This document shows, in pieces, positions 13,101 through 24,881 of a stretch of DNA of 52,651 nucleotides. Under the pieces are notes generated by a model. That model worked only from the letters and a program-made list of their open reading frames with translations, did no database searches and had not been told where the DNA came from. The stretch is from Trichosphaerium sp. ATCC 40318 (lineage: Eukaryota; Discosea; Flabellinia; Trichosidae). Position 1 is the first letter of the stretch. The number at the start of each line of letters is the position of its first letter. Position numbers and translations under genes: made by a program. The stretch covers positions 1 to 52,651 of the forward strand of contig JALMLS010000375.1 of NCBI GenBank assembly GCA_038496445.1, read 5' to 3'.

Positions 13101-16044
13101 GCTCACCCTTGGTTTAATTTTTGGATAGGTCTTGTATCCAAGCTCACAAAGTTTGTCAAGAGTGATATTGTATCTAAGGGGTCATTCAACCGACCTGATG
13201 AAGGCAAGTCGGTTATTTTTATCTTTTTTTATGCTGTGTTGTGCTCACAATCTACACCATAGTGAGTCTGTCTGTTGAACTTCTACCAGGACAATATGTC
13301 TTACTACCTTGCACTTTTGACCCTAAGCACCCAGCTAAATATACAATGCATACTTTCAGTAATGAGCAATTCAACATTCGCGCTCTTGGTAAAGCTGACG
13401 AGATTACGCTTAAAGTATGTTTGGCCACATTTTATGGTTTCTTAAATTCTTTCTAGGGAGAATGGAAAGGAGAGACAGCTGCTGGTTGTATTACATCCCC
13501 AGCCACCTTGTGCGTTAAACAATCAAACTAAAGGACTTATGTTGTGTAGCCGTAATAACACTCAATATCTCTTGCATGTCAAGGAAGAGATTGAGCTTGA
13601 TATTCGTTTAAGACAACCTGATGAACAAAAGAGTAAAGTGTCAATTGGTCAATACGTTTTCAAAGGAAAAGGTATACTTGCCTGTTTAAACTAGCCCTGT
13701 TGCTAAGTTAAGTATTAGGTAAACGCAAGTTCATCTTTAAAAAGAGCGCTAGAGTTGCCAAGTCTGGCTTTGGTAAAGTTCGTGATGGTAAGGGTTTTTA
13801 CAATACAAAGAAGTTATGTCAACATTAATGAAACTACACAGCTATGATAACAAAGACATTCGAACCTGGCCACTATGTCATTGTGCCTTGCACATATCGC
13901 GGTATGTGAAAAAAAGCTTCTGTTGACTGAATAGTTAATCTAAGTATTATTTAGTTGGTAAAGAGGGAGAGTATGATTTGTCCCTGTTTTCTCAGGATCC
14001 AAAATTCAAAGACAAGGTCACGTTGGTGTCTGAGAGTGATGATGACTTCTCTCGATTTGTATTCGATAGCGAATGGAAGGGTATGTAGAACCGTTTGTTA
14101 ATTATTGTTGTGCTAATTTCTTGTCAAGCCATATCCGCTGGAGGTTGTTTGAATCATGCCTCTTGGAGAAACAATCCACAGTATCAAATCAAAGTCGAAA
14201 AAGACAAATCCTTGGTTTACATGCTTCTTACTCAACCTGAAACAGAAGACCATTTCCCTTACAGCATGGGTTTCTACGTTGTAGCTGCACCAGGCAAGTA
14301 ATAATAAGCTTAAAAATATGTGTTATTGATGGTAGTGGTTAGGCGATGGTGGTAGAACTGTAGATGATATTAATCCAAAAGAAATTGTGACAAAAGCAAA
14401 GTTCAGCAAAAAGAACGAGAGTAAGCACTTATGCATTCAAAAGTTGTTTCTAAACAATCTTTTTCAGTTGTTGTTGAATGGGAAGCTGAGCCAGGAACGT
14501 ACAATGTCATTCCTTGCACCTTTGAACCAAAGAAAGAGACTATCTTCCAATTCAAGATATTCTCAGATGACATTGCAGGCACTACAGTAAAGAACCTGGA
14601 TGCTAAGCGTATTAGCTTTGATGTACGTCCAATGGTCAAAGGCAAGTAACTAACCAAGTTGATATAGGGCGAGTGGAACGCTTCTAATGCTGGTGGTTGT
14701 CCTAATGATCAAGGTGCAGCAAGGTGGCTCACTAACCCACGTTACTTCTTGTCTGTGAAGCAACCTGTGCAAATTGCAATGGTTTTGGAGCAATCGCCAG
14801 AGAAAGACGTACCTGAGGAAGATTTGCTTGCTGTTGGTTTCTATGTCACTAGAGCTGATAGTACGATATAATTCTTAAATTATTAAGGTCGTAATAATTG
14901 TATAGGTGATGGTACACCTCTGACACGTGGTCTTGATGATCTTATTGCCAAAGCCGATTTTGAAAAGATGAACAATGGTGAGAGTTTTTATTTTTCACAT
15001 GTATGTTAACAATTGCCTAGTAAGCGCTGTATTTGAGTTACAGCCAAGCGAGGATGGAACACCGTATGTGGTCGTACCATCTACATTCTTCGCGGATAGG
15101 GAAGCTAGCTTCAAGCTATCGCTCATTACAAACCCTGAAGTGCGTGTCAATTCATATATTGTTAAAACTGTTCAATGTAAAATACTCACAGTTGGCTAGA
15201 ATGCGGACTACATTGAGTTCTCCACTCAACCAATTGGTATGGACGTCCACGAATACCAACGTAAGATGCAAGAAGGGGTATTCCAAAACTACCTCCAAAG
15301 AAGAGCTGATAGAGCAGCGGATGAAATCATTCAACTCGTAGAAGCTGCAGTCAGCATGGTATTGCTTTTTTTTTATACCTCTTTATTGTAGTTTAAAGGA
15401 ATACTCATTATACTATGTACATAGGGTATCTCAAGTTTAACACCAACAGCCACAGAGCTCAGAAAGAACTTGAGAAAGTTGCAAATGGAACTAGCGACTG
15501 TGAAGATTTCGATTGCACCGCTTGATGATGACGATCTAGAGCTGTTAGCTGGTGGAGGTACTTTTCGCTATTTATTTAGTTGAATTTTATTGCTCACTTC
15601 TTTTAGCGCCTGCGCCACCACCACCGCCTCCTATTGGCGGAAAGCAAGTTGCAAAGGTAGATACAGATGAATTGATGCTTGGTAAAGCTATTCTTAGGTA
15701 AGATAGTGCCAAAGTTTGCTATTGTTTTGCTTATTGTTTCAATCTTTAGAAAAGTGGATGCTACTGAACGGTTACCTCCAAAGCGTGATCCAACATCAGA
15801 GATGATGGCCCTAATTTCCAAGGGAAAGATCAAGTTGAAGCCTGCCAAAGAGCGTGTACTTGCCGAGAAAAAAGAGGATCCAAAAGAAAAAGAATCATTT
15901 TTCAATGTTGCCAAAATTATGGCAAGAAGAAAAGTACGTAACTTTAACGTAGCACATTGTCCTTATGGGTTCTAGGCAATCGAGATGGATCAAGAAGATG
16001 ACGATGATGACGATTGGAGTGATGACGATGATGACTGGGAATAA
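10160..16044 (+). CDS. Calpain-DIII repeat / WW / VCA protein (putative Arp2/3 activator)
   Basis: Thirty-four exons join in perfect phase to 1381 residues. The 3' exons are 15425-15557, 15607-15697, 15750-15933 and 15976-16044. Seven calpain domain-III (C2-like) units are recognised by a GEW....AGGC.N motif, with a P-x-T-F strand about 80-100 residues later in the clear cases. They start near residues 5, 138, 485, 634, 767, 905 and 1043. No protease or EF-hand domain is present. A coiled coil spans about 285-360. A WW domain lies at about 405-434 (W408, W430, P433). The end reads polyproline (1268-1277), a WH2-like helix ([13 protein letters not shown], 1316-1328), a central helix ([15 protein letters not shown], 1350-1364) and an acidic tail with two tryptophans (W1373, W1380). 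That order is the VCA module by which WASP/SCAR proteins bind actin and Arp2/3. The WH2 loop is one residue longer than usual. The role in membrane-linked actin assembly is inferred. Confidence 0.88.
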
Positions 16045-16790
16045 CTATTTGCTAGAGACCAAAAGTAAAGCTTTTCTGTGCCAAATATTTATGCTTCCTG
16101 ATTGTACTGTGATGAAGATGTACAGTAAGTGCTCCTTGGTTGTCTAAAATAAAGTTTAAAAGTCTAAACGAACTACTCACACAGTTGTGTTTTAAAAGGC
16201 CACTCCCGATTTGTAAGGATACACTGAATGATACCTTGCAAATTGCATGAGGCTAACTTTGTCACAAACAATCTTCTTTCTGTTGTTTACAATGAGTTCA
16301 AACAAGATACAAAGGTCATCACACAATACGTCCGGCGATGAAAGCATCGGCAAGACCTAGAAATATTGTGAGCTGGAACAGCCTACAATAACCTGTGTGG
16401 GTGATAGTACCTAGAGCAGAACGCCAACACATCTTGGAGTAAAACTGTGGATCGGGAAAAATAAGGTTTTAGCGGTTATTTCGGGTAACTTTTAAACATT
16501 TGATGGCATCCAGGAAGACCAAACAAACCCTAATTAGCAGGAGAATACCCAAACGGCTCTTACATTGGCCATTTTACATCAAAACGTTTTTGTTTGTTCA
16601 TCCTACCGATTTGGATTTACAAAACGGGAAGGTGGCTATAATAAAGGCTAAAGTTTCCTTTAACTGCACCTTGGCTAGCGCAAGAACCTGGCAAATTTCC
16701 AGGTGCAATCATGACACTTGTTTGGATATGTAGTACGCCTAACATTTTCTGAACGCAGTTTAATTGAGATTTATGCAGTGTGTGCACTAG
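16045..16790. other. VCA-gene 3' region and undefined 5' part of gene A copy 2
   Basis: AATAAA lies at about 16149, about 105 bases after the VCA-gene stop. A plus-strand ATG at about 16248 opens a short hydrophobic leader (MRLTLSQTIFFLLF) that could be the signal-peptide exon of gene A, but I cannot connect it in phase. The duplicated block starts at 16662, so the first 480 bases of this stretch are single-copy here. Confidence 0.4.
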
Positions 16791-19700
16791 TCGCCTTATC
16801 ATATCAATCACGGCTTGATTTTGGTCCCGTTACATTTAATCCACAGTTTGCGAGCAAAGAAGGAGTTGTGGGTGTTGCATGGGTACAAGGTAATGTATCT
16901 GGCAGTAGAACTCTTCAATTTACACATGACAAAGCGTAAGTGGCTATATTCAACATGACAGAGTTTTAATTTGTTTTAGACAATTCCCTGTAGTGCTGTT
17001 TAGCGAAGCCGATGTAGGACCAAGATTAGAAGATCCTACGCCTGAATTGAGCGTGTTTGACAATAGATGGGTTATTAACTACGCAATTTCGGACTCAATG
17101 GGTAACACTCGCGTTTTAGTTGCACGGTACGTTTTGAGCGGACAATGGAGATCTCCAAGTTAACTTTATTTAAAGTTCTCCTACAAACAATGTAGGAGAA
17201 TGGGAAACAATAGACATTACGCCAGTGTTGCCGTATACATCAAAGATATATACATTTAAAACATTTGGGGACGAAACTGTAATAACAGTTCAAAACGAAA
17301 CACAATACAGAGTGGCTATCCTCACTCAGGACGCAGTGACGTTTGAATATAGTGAAAAACATCCAGTGATAGTACCATAGTACGATACAGTTTAGTCATT
17401 CGTTAACAGATCTGCTTTGCTTTTGTTTTGTTGTCTAAATGAATTCCTTTGTAGCGATGCATTTCTTATAGAAGTTTCCGATTCTAAGATAGCGTTGTTG
17501 TGTATAAAAGAAAAAAGCAACAATGATGTACCATCTGCCCTATTTATAAAGGATTTCGGAGTGGATAGCATGTGGACTCAAAGTGAAGCGCCGGATGGGT
17601 ACAAAACTAACAATCGATTATATGCAATGATAGTAAGGTAACCTCATTCCAGACAACCTCGTCTGTGCTTTCTTGTGAAACAAATCAGTCATCTAACACT
17701 GTGCAAAACAGGCCAATGTATGTTCTAATCGCTCACATTTGGGATATTGAAGTAGGGCCTAAAAATATAGAGCTAGTGCAAGTCTAATTAAAGCTTGTTG
17801 CTTTGTGTTTACCTATTTGTAGATTCTGGCGATATGATATGCTAACTGAAACAAGCACAAGCTTATCAACGTCTTTTACAGCTCATCCTAATGGTATTTA
17901 TTACGACCCAGCACTAACTTATCACAATGGAACAATTTACTTAATGACGCACAAAAAGTAAGGCTACATTGTCCAAAATGACAAGTTTTGATTGACTTGT
18001 AATAGAACTAAAGGGCAAGAAATACGACATCTTTACCTTGCTACAACTACAGACAACGGAGATACTTGGTTGGGACCAGATGCACTACCTAATCCTGAAA
18101 ACATAATATCAAGGAGAAGCAGATATATTATACCAAGCGGAGATGAGTTGTTGTACATTTCAAAAGGAGACATGAGTTACTACTTCCAAACAGAATATCA
18201 AACAGATACAACTACCTTAACTTTACCGGGTATTAACTTCGAACCTGAACCAACTGCATCCCCTACCACGAATACCCCTACAACAATGAGTCCTACAACA
18301 GTTGCACCAGTATTTCAACAGTGCGCGAATTGTTTACTAAGAAATACTAACAATTGACACTAGTGAATGTAATGTACCTTTGTCTGTTGGTGAATGCAGA
18401 GATGGCGTATGGTTTATAAACAAAAGTGTTATTTTCCCAGCAGACGCTGTATTACCTGGAACTATCATTGTAAATGGTTAGTTAGTAGTAATGGTAAAGT
18501 GGTTTATTTATAACTATTTTAGGTACTCTGTTCGGTGATGCGTTCGAAGGCGATGAGACTACAAATATTACTGTATTGGGGTGCATCGAATCTGATGATG
18601 TTAGCATAGACCTCTTTGTAAACAAATCAAGCTTGCCTGAGGGAACAACAGAGATCACATTGCTATCTTGGGAGCACTATTGTAGCACACCACGTTTTAA
18701 CGTTGATATCTCAGGTTCTAGATGTATTAAACAAGAAACAAGACGCACGTGATTAATGCAAGTACTCTGAAAACTCTAACACTCCATTAGTATCTTCCCT
18801 TATTATTGTTTTTGGCACTGAAACATCCTGTGTGCTCAGTTTAGAGGGGGATAAGGACATTTCAACAACTACTATTATATGGGCTTCAGTTGTTGGTGGT
18901 ACTCTTCTCATTGTATTTTTAGTAGTCGTCATTGTTGTGTCTGTGAAACCTGCTTGTATATTCCCATTTGCAAAACCTCCGAATAGAGTTTATGCCCAAC
19001 ACAATGCGTAAATAAAAAATGCACTGTTAATCCACATAACAAAGGTCAATCTGAGATCCCAACAACATGTCCATTGTTAGTCTAATATGTGCGGCTTTTT
19101 TATTTTTACAATGCATTTTGGTCATTCGTATGGTTGGGCTATGCGAGCTGACAGTGGCCTTTTTGGTGGCTTCGAATAAGGGAAAATACATTCTGGTCGT
19201 ACAACGACAAGTATGACGCCAACGATAACAATGACAAGCACTATAAGTCCTACACCAATCAGTGTAAGAATTTAATAAACAAAACAAGCGACTTACCAAC
19301 AACAGCAATCCAGACAATATGGGCACTATTTCCGATCCCACTGTCTTTGTCTTCACACTCATCTCCATAAGAAAATACTGCAACGAGAGAAGAACCTTGA
19401 CATTCAACAGTAAGTACAACATTCAGAAACAATGAACAATATAAAGTACCCTCAATCATTGACTTATCACAATTTGCCGAAATGAACTTGACGCTTAGGT
19501 CAGGTACATCACAATTTGATCTCCATGTCAAGAGCTTCTTGTTGCGGTTGTCGAGAGTATCTGTCATGTTTGCAAATACGACCACATTTATTGTATTTGG
19601 TGATAAAATACAACCATATGTTGTTATATTGGATTGTTCATCAAGAATAAGTCTTGGTGTAAAAATATTTCCTAAGAATCAACGTAAGTAAAGCTGTTAC

Positions 19701-20643
19701 AACGGTTTCCAACGTGTACAATACATACCTGTTACTATTATATTACCAGATAGTATCCTGTCAGCGGGCAACGTACTGTTACCTTCTAATACCCATGTAC
19801 TGCCTATACAAGTAGCTCCATTAAGAGCAAGGGAATTGCAAGAACTTGTATTGGGAGATGTTGTCACATAAGTTGGCACATAGGTTGGTACAACTGCAGG
19901 TGCATCGGTTGGCGGTACATCTGTAGGTGCATATGTTGGCGTAGCTGTTGTTGGTGTATCCGTTGTTGTCCCGTTTGCAGTTCTCTGCATGGTTGGTGCG
20001 GTCACTATTGTAGGTTGTTCGTATGGTGGAAGACTGGTCATCGGAGGAGGTCCTTCAAGTTCATCTATTTGGATGGTATTTGACAGTATTGTTAAGGTGA
20101 CATTACTATCGTCACCAGCGGCCAAGTATATTATATCATCTCCATATAAACCAACGCCGTAAGAACGCATGTCCGTGGCTGATAGCACCAAGCTATCACC
20201 CCATGTATTGCCCAGATCTGTGGAATTACACGTACGAAGTAATCGTACATTTGAGCTGATTCTGAAAAACAACCAATTAGTACGATGATATTTTGTTATG
20301 ACGTGCTTTTCGTGGTATAGCAATATAACTTTATTGTTAATATATGCCAATCTAGGATTAAAGTAGGAGTGCCCAAGTGGTGGTACTAGCTCGTTTTGTA
20401 TTGCTACATCTGTATTGCCTGTTAAGTTATGTCTCCAGAATCTATCCAAAAAAAAAAGTGAGATAAATCAAACGAAAAACGAAACTTGATGTCTTTTAAC
20501 AACTTACGCTATTATGGCCAGTGCCTCATGGTTAAACCCTATCAATAGTACATCATCTCTTCATATTTTGTGAGTGGGTATTATTTTACAAATGATTTGT
20601 AACGTACATGATTACCAAGTCAAACAAGCGATTAAAAGTGTAA
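16662..20643. repeat. 4-kb segmental duplication, copy 2
   Basis: This is the partner of 1-3982 in direct orientation, offset about 16.66 kb. Its reading frames are open where those of copy 1 are broken. It carries gene A entire from its first confident exon and gene B up to the exon interrupted at 20643. Beyond 20643 the sequence continues as the natural 5' half of gene B, so copy 2 is the likely ancestral arrangement at this edge. Confidence 0.95.
16791..19011 (+). CDS. Asp-box (sialidase-like) type I membrane protein A
   Basis: The exons are about 16791-16935, 16980-17158, 17196-17379, 17455-17637, about 17712-17777, 17823-17957, 18006-18320, 18364-18476, 18523-18723 and 18791-19011. The ectodomain contains an Asp-box, TTDNGDTW, the turn motif of sialidase-type beta-propellers. 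A Thr/Pro stalk follows, then a cysteine-containing domain, and finally a membrane helix (SVVGGTLLIVFLVVVIVVSV) and a short tail. The chain is homologous to gene B and shares its intron positions. The intron at 17778 starts GCAAGT, and only this GC donor keeps the frame. The 5' exon with a signal peptide is not securely placed. I see the Asp-box but not the full catalytic set, so enzymatic activity cannot be claimed. A carbohydrate-binding surface protein is equally possible. Confidence 0.75.
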
Positions 20644-21586
20644 CCCACAAATGGAGTTAAAAATGTTGACCATTCACTGACGTTTGTTCCGAGTTTTCGT
20701 GTTTCCAGACGTGCTGTAAACGTGCCCTTTGAATGCACCAACACAATGACAGTATCATTTGTAGCATAAAATAAGACCGATGGTCTACAATTGAAAAGGG
20801 TTAGCATGAACCACGGAAATTAAGAAAAAAGCAAAAAAATGTTGTTACTAAATTGAGTCATTCGTACTCCACTCCTGTTGAATAACTTAATATTTCCTTG
20901 TCTGTGTAAGTTCCACTATCTTCTTGTATATGATTCACGCTTGTTGTCGTATCATCGTGAAAACCAACGAATGTCTCATTACCAAATGTTTTTATGCTTC
21001 TAGGCTCTTGATTGTAGCTTGTTTGTGTAAGTTTCACTGTTGACCATATTTCGCCGTCTGCAGACCTAAAAAAAGCAAAAAAGTTGAGAATTTCACGAAT
21101 ATCCTAAAAGACGTACTTTGCCAAATATACGTCGTATACGCCAATTGATTCTATGGCGTAGTTTATAACCCATTCGCCACCGTATGAGCATAGTGATAGA
21201 TATTTAATTGTATCGGGCGCAGTATTGTTGTACAGTATTAACGTAGCACTAGAATTGGCGTTTAGCAATGATTCAAGAGCAATACAAATCATTTTAACAA
21301 CCAAAACGCTAGATAAAACTACAACAACTCCAATTCGCGTTAAAACCGTTGCTCACCTGTTTGTAGCTCCAAATTTCACAAACGAGCCATTATTTGTACT
21401 TTGTACCCAAGCCAAGCCAAATTCTCCATTTAAAGTAGCGTACAAAGGGCGCATTGTGAGATTTCCTGAAATAGTGTATTCGTTTGCATACGTGAACGAA
21501 ATAGCAACTTTCGGCGTGTTAGGAAACAAAACAGATGGGAATATCACTACGTACGTAATATTATCAATGTGAGGTGTATTGCCCAC
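19122..21586 (-). CDS. Asp-box (sialidase-like) type I membrane protein B
   Basis: The exons from the 5' side are 21586-21357, 21308-21117, 21065-20868, 20784-20608, 20558-20508, 20441-20307 and 20261-19729, then further exons to the stop at 19122. The Asp-box STDLGNTW is followed by a Thr/Pro stalk (PTTATPTYAPTDVPPTDAP). A domain resembling that of gene A comes next, then a C-terminal helix (IVLVIVIVGVILVVV) and a basic tail. The tail motif CIFPYSKPP parallels CIFPFAKPP of gene A, showing the two are paralogues facing each other. The intron at 20306 begins GCACGT, sits exactly where gene A has a GT intron, and is 45 bases without a stop, so it can be misread as coding. The signal peptide is not located. 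The start at 21586 is only the first in-frame ATG. Confidence 0.75.
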
Positions 21587-22036
21587 ATGCTATTCTCGTA
21601 GCTTTACACCAAATTTGACTGAGGCAGCTTTTTAGTTGTTTTCGTATTTTCGGACAACAATAACCATCTTATCCCCAAATTAAATTTCAATGGTTATTAA
21701 GGCGTCTTGTTTGGTGTAAAAACTCTTATAATGTACACACTGGGTTTCGATTCAAAGTTGTTTTTGCAGAAAAAGTCAAAAAGCTCCGGTGCGTTGTTTA
21801 CTATGCAAAGTTAATTGCTTTGTAGTCTACAGTTGTGGTTAATACTTGAAGGCGGGAAATATATTTTACGTGCCTAATGATGTACCATCACAGCTACATA
21901 ATTCTTGTGTTGCTGATTAAAAGAACAGCTAGTTTGCTGTGTTTGTTAAGTACACTTTTATTTTTTGTTGTTACATTATATTGCTTCACATACTTCGGAT
22001 GGTATGCACCTATGTAAATTGTTTCCTTCTTGATAT
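21587..22036. other. Intergenic, gene B / glutaminyl cyclase
   Basis: The stretch should hold the gene B promoter and any leader exon, and the 3' end of the cyclase transcript. Minus-strand ATGs near 21667 and 21590 give only very short openings. No convincing gene is seen. Confidence 0.35.
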
Positions 22037-24055
22037 CTACAAGTACCTAAATAATGCATTAGCTAACCAAAACACTCCTGTTAAAAAAAACGACATCAAG
22101 ATTCTATCCAAAAAAAGGTACCAAGATAGGGAGGTTGCCAATCATTACAAACACACGTCTCTGCATCGTCACATGATACATTTGCACCTCCTGTAAAAAA
22201 CATACTTGCACTAGGAGAGTTTTGGGCATTTGCCTGTAACGTCACAGATCCTTCGTGGCCAAAAAGTATAACTGCACACTGTAACAACTTGTCAACTTTG
22301 TGAACAAACTACATCGACTTACATAAGAAGTACCGCATTCACATTTGTAGTTTCTTGTCGGAGGACTACAAGATTGAGTCTGCGAAACGAGCCAGTAACA
22401 CCTACATGTTCTATCTGTACTTGCATTACATCTTAAACAGAGTTAAGCACAGATATTCAGACCAGCAACAACCGCACCTGCATACATCTGTATTTGTTGT
22501 ACTGTTGTATGTGATTATACCTTCAACGCATCCTGTAATAACACACTCATTCAGTGGTGGATCAGAAGTTGGCTCTAATGTTGGAGCTTGAGTGATAACG
22601 TCACTAGGAGCTTCTGTTGACGGCGGAGATGTTGTGGGTGCTTGTGTAGGGGTTTCTGTAGTAGGAATCAATGTTGGTACAGGCGTTGGAGCTTCAGTAG
22701 TAGGGGGTGCTGTCATAGGTGATTCTGTAGTAGGAGATGCTGTTACTGGTGGTGTTGTTACAGGTACCAGTGTGGTTGGAGGTGCTGTCGCAGGTGCCAG
22801 TGTTGTCGGTGGTGCTGTCATAGGTGATTCTGTAGTAGGAGATGCTGTTACTGGCGGTAATGTTACAGGTACCAGTGTAGTTGGAGGTGACGTTATAGGA
22901 GGTGTAGTTACAGGTACCAGTGTTGTGGGCGATAATGTAGTAGGTGTAGATGGAGGAAAATCTACAAGTTGTATAGAATACAGTCTAGCCCAAAACTTTC
23001 CAGTTATATACACTATATCTGTTGCAGAATTATATGCTATTCCATTGAGTACATCTTGACTTGGGTTAAGGATACGTGCGGCATTGGTCAGAGGAGTAAG
23101 ATCGAGTCTGCCTGGTATAAAAGTTAGGTACAGATACATGGGTAGTATTGTATTTAGTACCAATGACTGTGCCATCAGCAGGATCGATAATGACGATAAT
23201 GTTCGTCAACCAAACGTTTGCAAAAATGTACCCGTAGATGTATTCTAACTCATTTAATCTCATTACTTCCGCTCCATCCTCCCTTACAGTTATCGTCCGT
23301 ATTTCTCCAAACGTTGTGGCATTAACAAAACGAATCAGGCTAGTACCATCGCTTATAATTAACACAGAACTAGTTCATGTGTTACCACGTGGTAAAGGCA
23401 TAACTGGTATAAAATAAAATAACAAACCCGTCGTTGGTGATTCCCCAGCCCTAGTTGATGTCAGGAATATTTACTTCAACATTAGATACCTCATGAGTGT
23501 AGCTCCACGAGCCAGTCAGATTGAATTGAGTGTCCCATATCAAACCGATTTGATCTTGCCATGTCAATTGCAATAGCCGCCCTTCAAACAAATCCAAACC
23601 TGTAAAGAGTTGTAAGTAATAACACGTGAAATTCTAAATTGTTTATTATTGCCTTCAGCGAAATAATCGTTTCCTGTGACAACTTCAACGGAGCGAAAAT
23701 CAAGTACTACCGACGCATCATCTCCACGTAGTCTGCGAATTTGTGATCGACCCCCAGTTAGCCCTGTAGATTCATAAAAAATCTTAAAACAGACCACAAG
23801 TCAATATTTCTGATTTCCACGCATGTATTGTGACGTTACCTGTTCTGATAGAACGTACAAAAGCCCTTGAGTAAAAGCTGTTGTATCGTGAGGTATTTCT
23901 CCAACAGAGGTCCAAAGAATGGTAGGCGCTTTAGCTGGTTAATATAGTACCGTTTGGTAAAACGTGATAAGGTTATTAGCAATTTATTTACCTGTATTAG
24001 CTGCTACAATAAACAACAACGCTATTCCTGTAATATAGGCTGTGTAGCCTTTCAT
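22037..24055 (-). CDS. Glutaminyl-peptide cyclotransferase (plant/bacterial type) with mucin-like stalk
   Basis: ATG at 24055 starts a signal peptide (MKGYTAYITGIALLFIV). The catalytic part follows the five-bladed propeller family closely: PHDTTAFTQGLL, YESTGLTG, an AEG...LLQLTW block, EGWGITNDG, then ISDGTSLIRF, LNELEYIYGYIFANVW, IDPADG and LNGIAYNSATD. The enzyme converts N-terminal Gln or Glu to pyroglutamate on secreted peptides. At about 22550-22950 it continues into a Thr/Pro/Val stalk built of repeated PTTLVPVT-like units, then a small Cys-rich region (CRCYW, CECGTS, CVCNDW) and a short hydrophobic C-terminus. The fusion to a stalk suggests cell-surface or wall attachment, which is inference. 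One intron, at 23652, uses a GC donor (GCAATA). The last exon is the least certain. Confidence 0.9.
22550..22950 (-). repeat. Thr/Pro-rich tandem repeat coding the cyclase stalk
   Basis: Degenerate units of about 12-26 residues (PTTLVPVT, PPVTASPTTESPMTAPP) are repeated within one exon of the cyclase gene. Such low-complexity stalks are usually heavily O-glycosylated spacers. The antisense strand is also open because of the codon pattern. Confidence 0.75.
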
Positions 24056-24647
24056 GTGTTAAAGGTTAAGGTAAATCAATTTACGCCGGAGATTTAAGGT
24101 AGTCTTTGGCTTTCAGTTTGAAAAATTGTGCAATTACATGTCACGCGATGAGCACGGTGTTGAGGCTTTAGTAGCACCTTTTAGGTCAATTATTATAAGG
24201 GAGTCAGGCTTACGCCAAAGCCGGTCAAGACCTTGACTCCTTGGTGTTCACCTATCACCTTGTGAAACGATGTGACTATACACCAATGGCGGTTCTAGTT
24301 CAAGGGCAATGATATACGGTCCCAACAGCAACAGATTTCAGCGAGTCTATAAACCACTGTTTTAAGTTAGAAAGGACCGTTGGAAGCTCCTTTGCTATTC
24401 CTCACGTATCTAGAATTAGTACAAAAGAATCAACAGTAGTCAGGCCCAGATAAACAACCCAATTTGGCTTGCATTACAACATATGTTGTGTTGTTATTTC
24501 AATTTAGGGAACTCCAAACTGTAAATCTGACCTTATGCAGTTACTATGATTGTTTATTTATGTACAATAAAATCACGGCGAGTACCAAGATCCATGAAAC
24601 TCATTGTAATTGTTGAAATAAGTACTGGTATGCTTTAGCAATAGGTT
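24056..24647. other. Intergenic; possible hairpin
   Basis: I see no gene. At 24200-24240 there is a nested inverted repeat: an outer GGAGTCA / TGACTCC arm pair and an inner GGCTT / AAGCC pair. AATAAA occurs near 24566. The palindrome could fold in RNA but matches no RNA family I recognise. Confidence 0.3.
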
Positions 24648-24881
24648 TCAAGCATGCAAAGCACAGCCACCTTCAATAACGGAACATTCATCAAGGATAT
24701 AAGCATCATAACCCAGAAATATTTTTTCTTCTTTTTTACAGGTGTTCTCAAGTGTGAGTTTGAACGTTACTGTATCGCCTTTACGAATCTCTGTCTTATC
24801 AGACGTCAACTCTTTTATGATGCAAGGAACAATTCTTATTTTGTACTTTTCTTTCCACGTGGTGGCATTGAGATTGTTCAA
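24648..24881 (-). CDS. Hypothetical small open frame, possibly a gene fragment
   Basis: This is a 77-codon reading with protein-like composition. It contains KGDTVTFKLTLENTC, which resembles a beta-sandwich strand pair, and ends in CSVIEGGCALHA. No in-frame ATG starts it, so an upstream exon or a truncation is needed. A TATATA lies near 24990. A decayed relative is at about 37800-38020 on the other strand (GDTVSFTL with flanking similarity), which supports it having been a real gene. Function unknown. Confidence 0.35.
   Translation of the reverse strand: MNNLNATTWKEKYKIRIVPCIIKELTSDKTEIRKGDTVTFKLTLENTCKKEEKIFLGYDAYILDECSVIEGGCALHA

Noticed and set aside
12200-15200. Calpain protease in the DIII-rich gene
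   Set aside because: No Cys-His-Asn catalytic domain is encoded anywhere in the phased frame; only domain-III units are present.
16248-16361. Signal-peptide-like start for gene A copy 2 (MRLTLSQTIFFLLF)
   Set aside because: Attractive position, but I could not join it to the first confident exon in phase, so it is not included in the gene.
22592-23059. 155-codon plus-strand frame
   Set aside because: Antisense of the cyclase stalk repeats; low complexity and no gene context.
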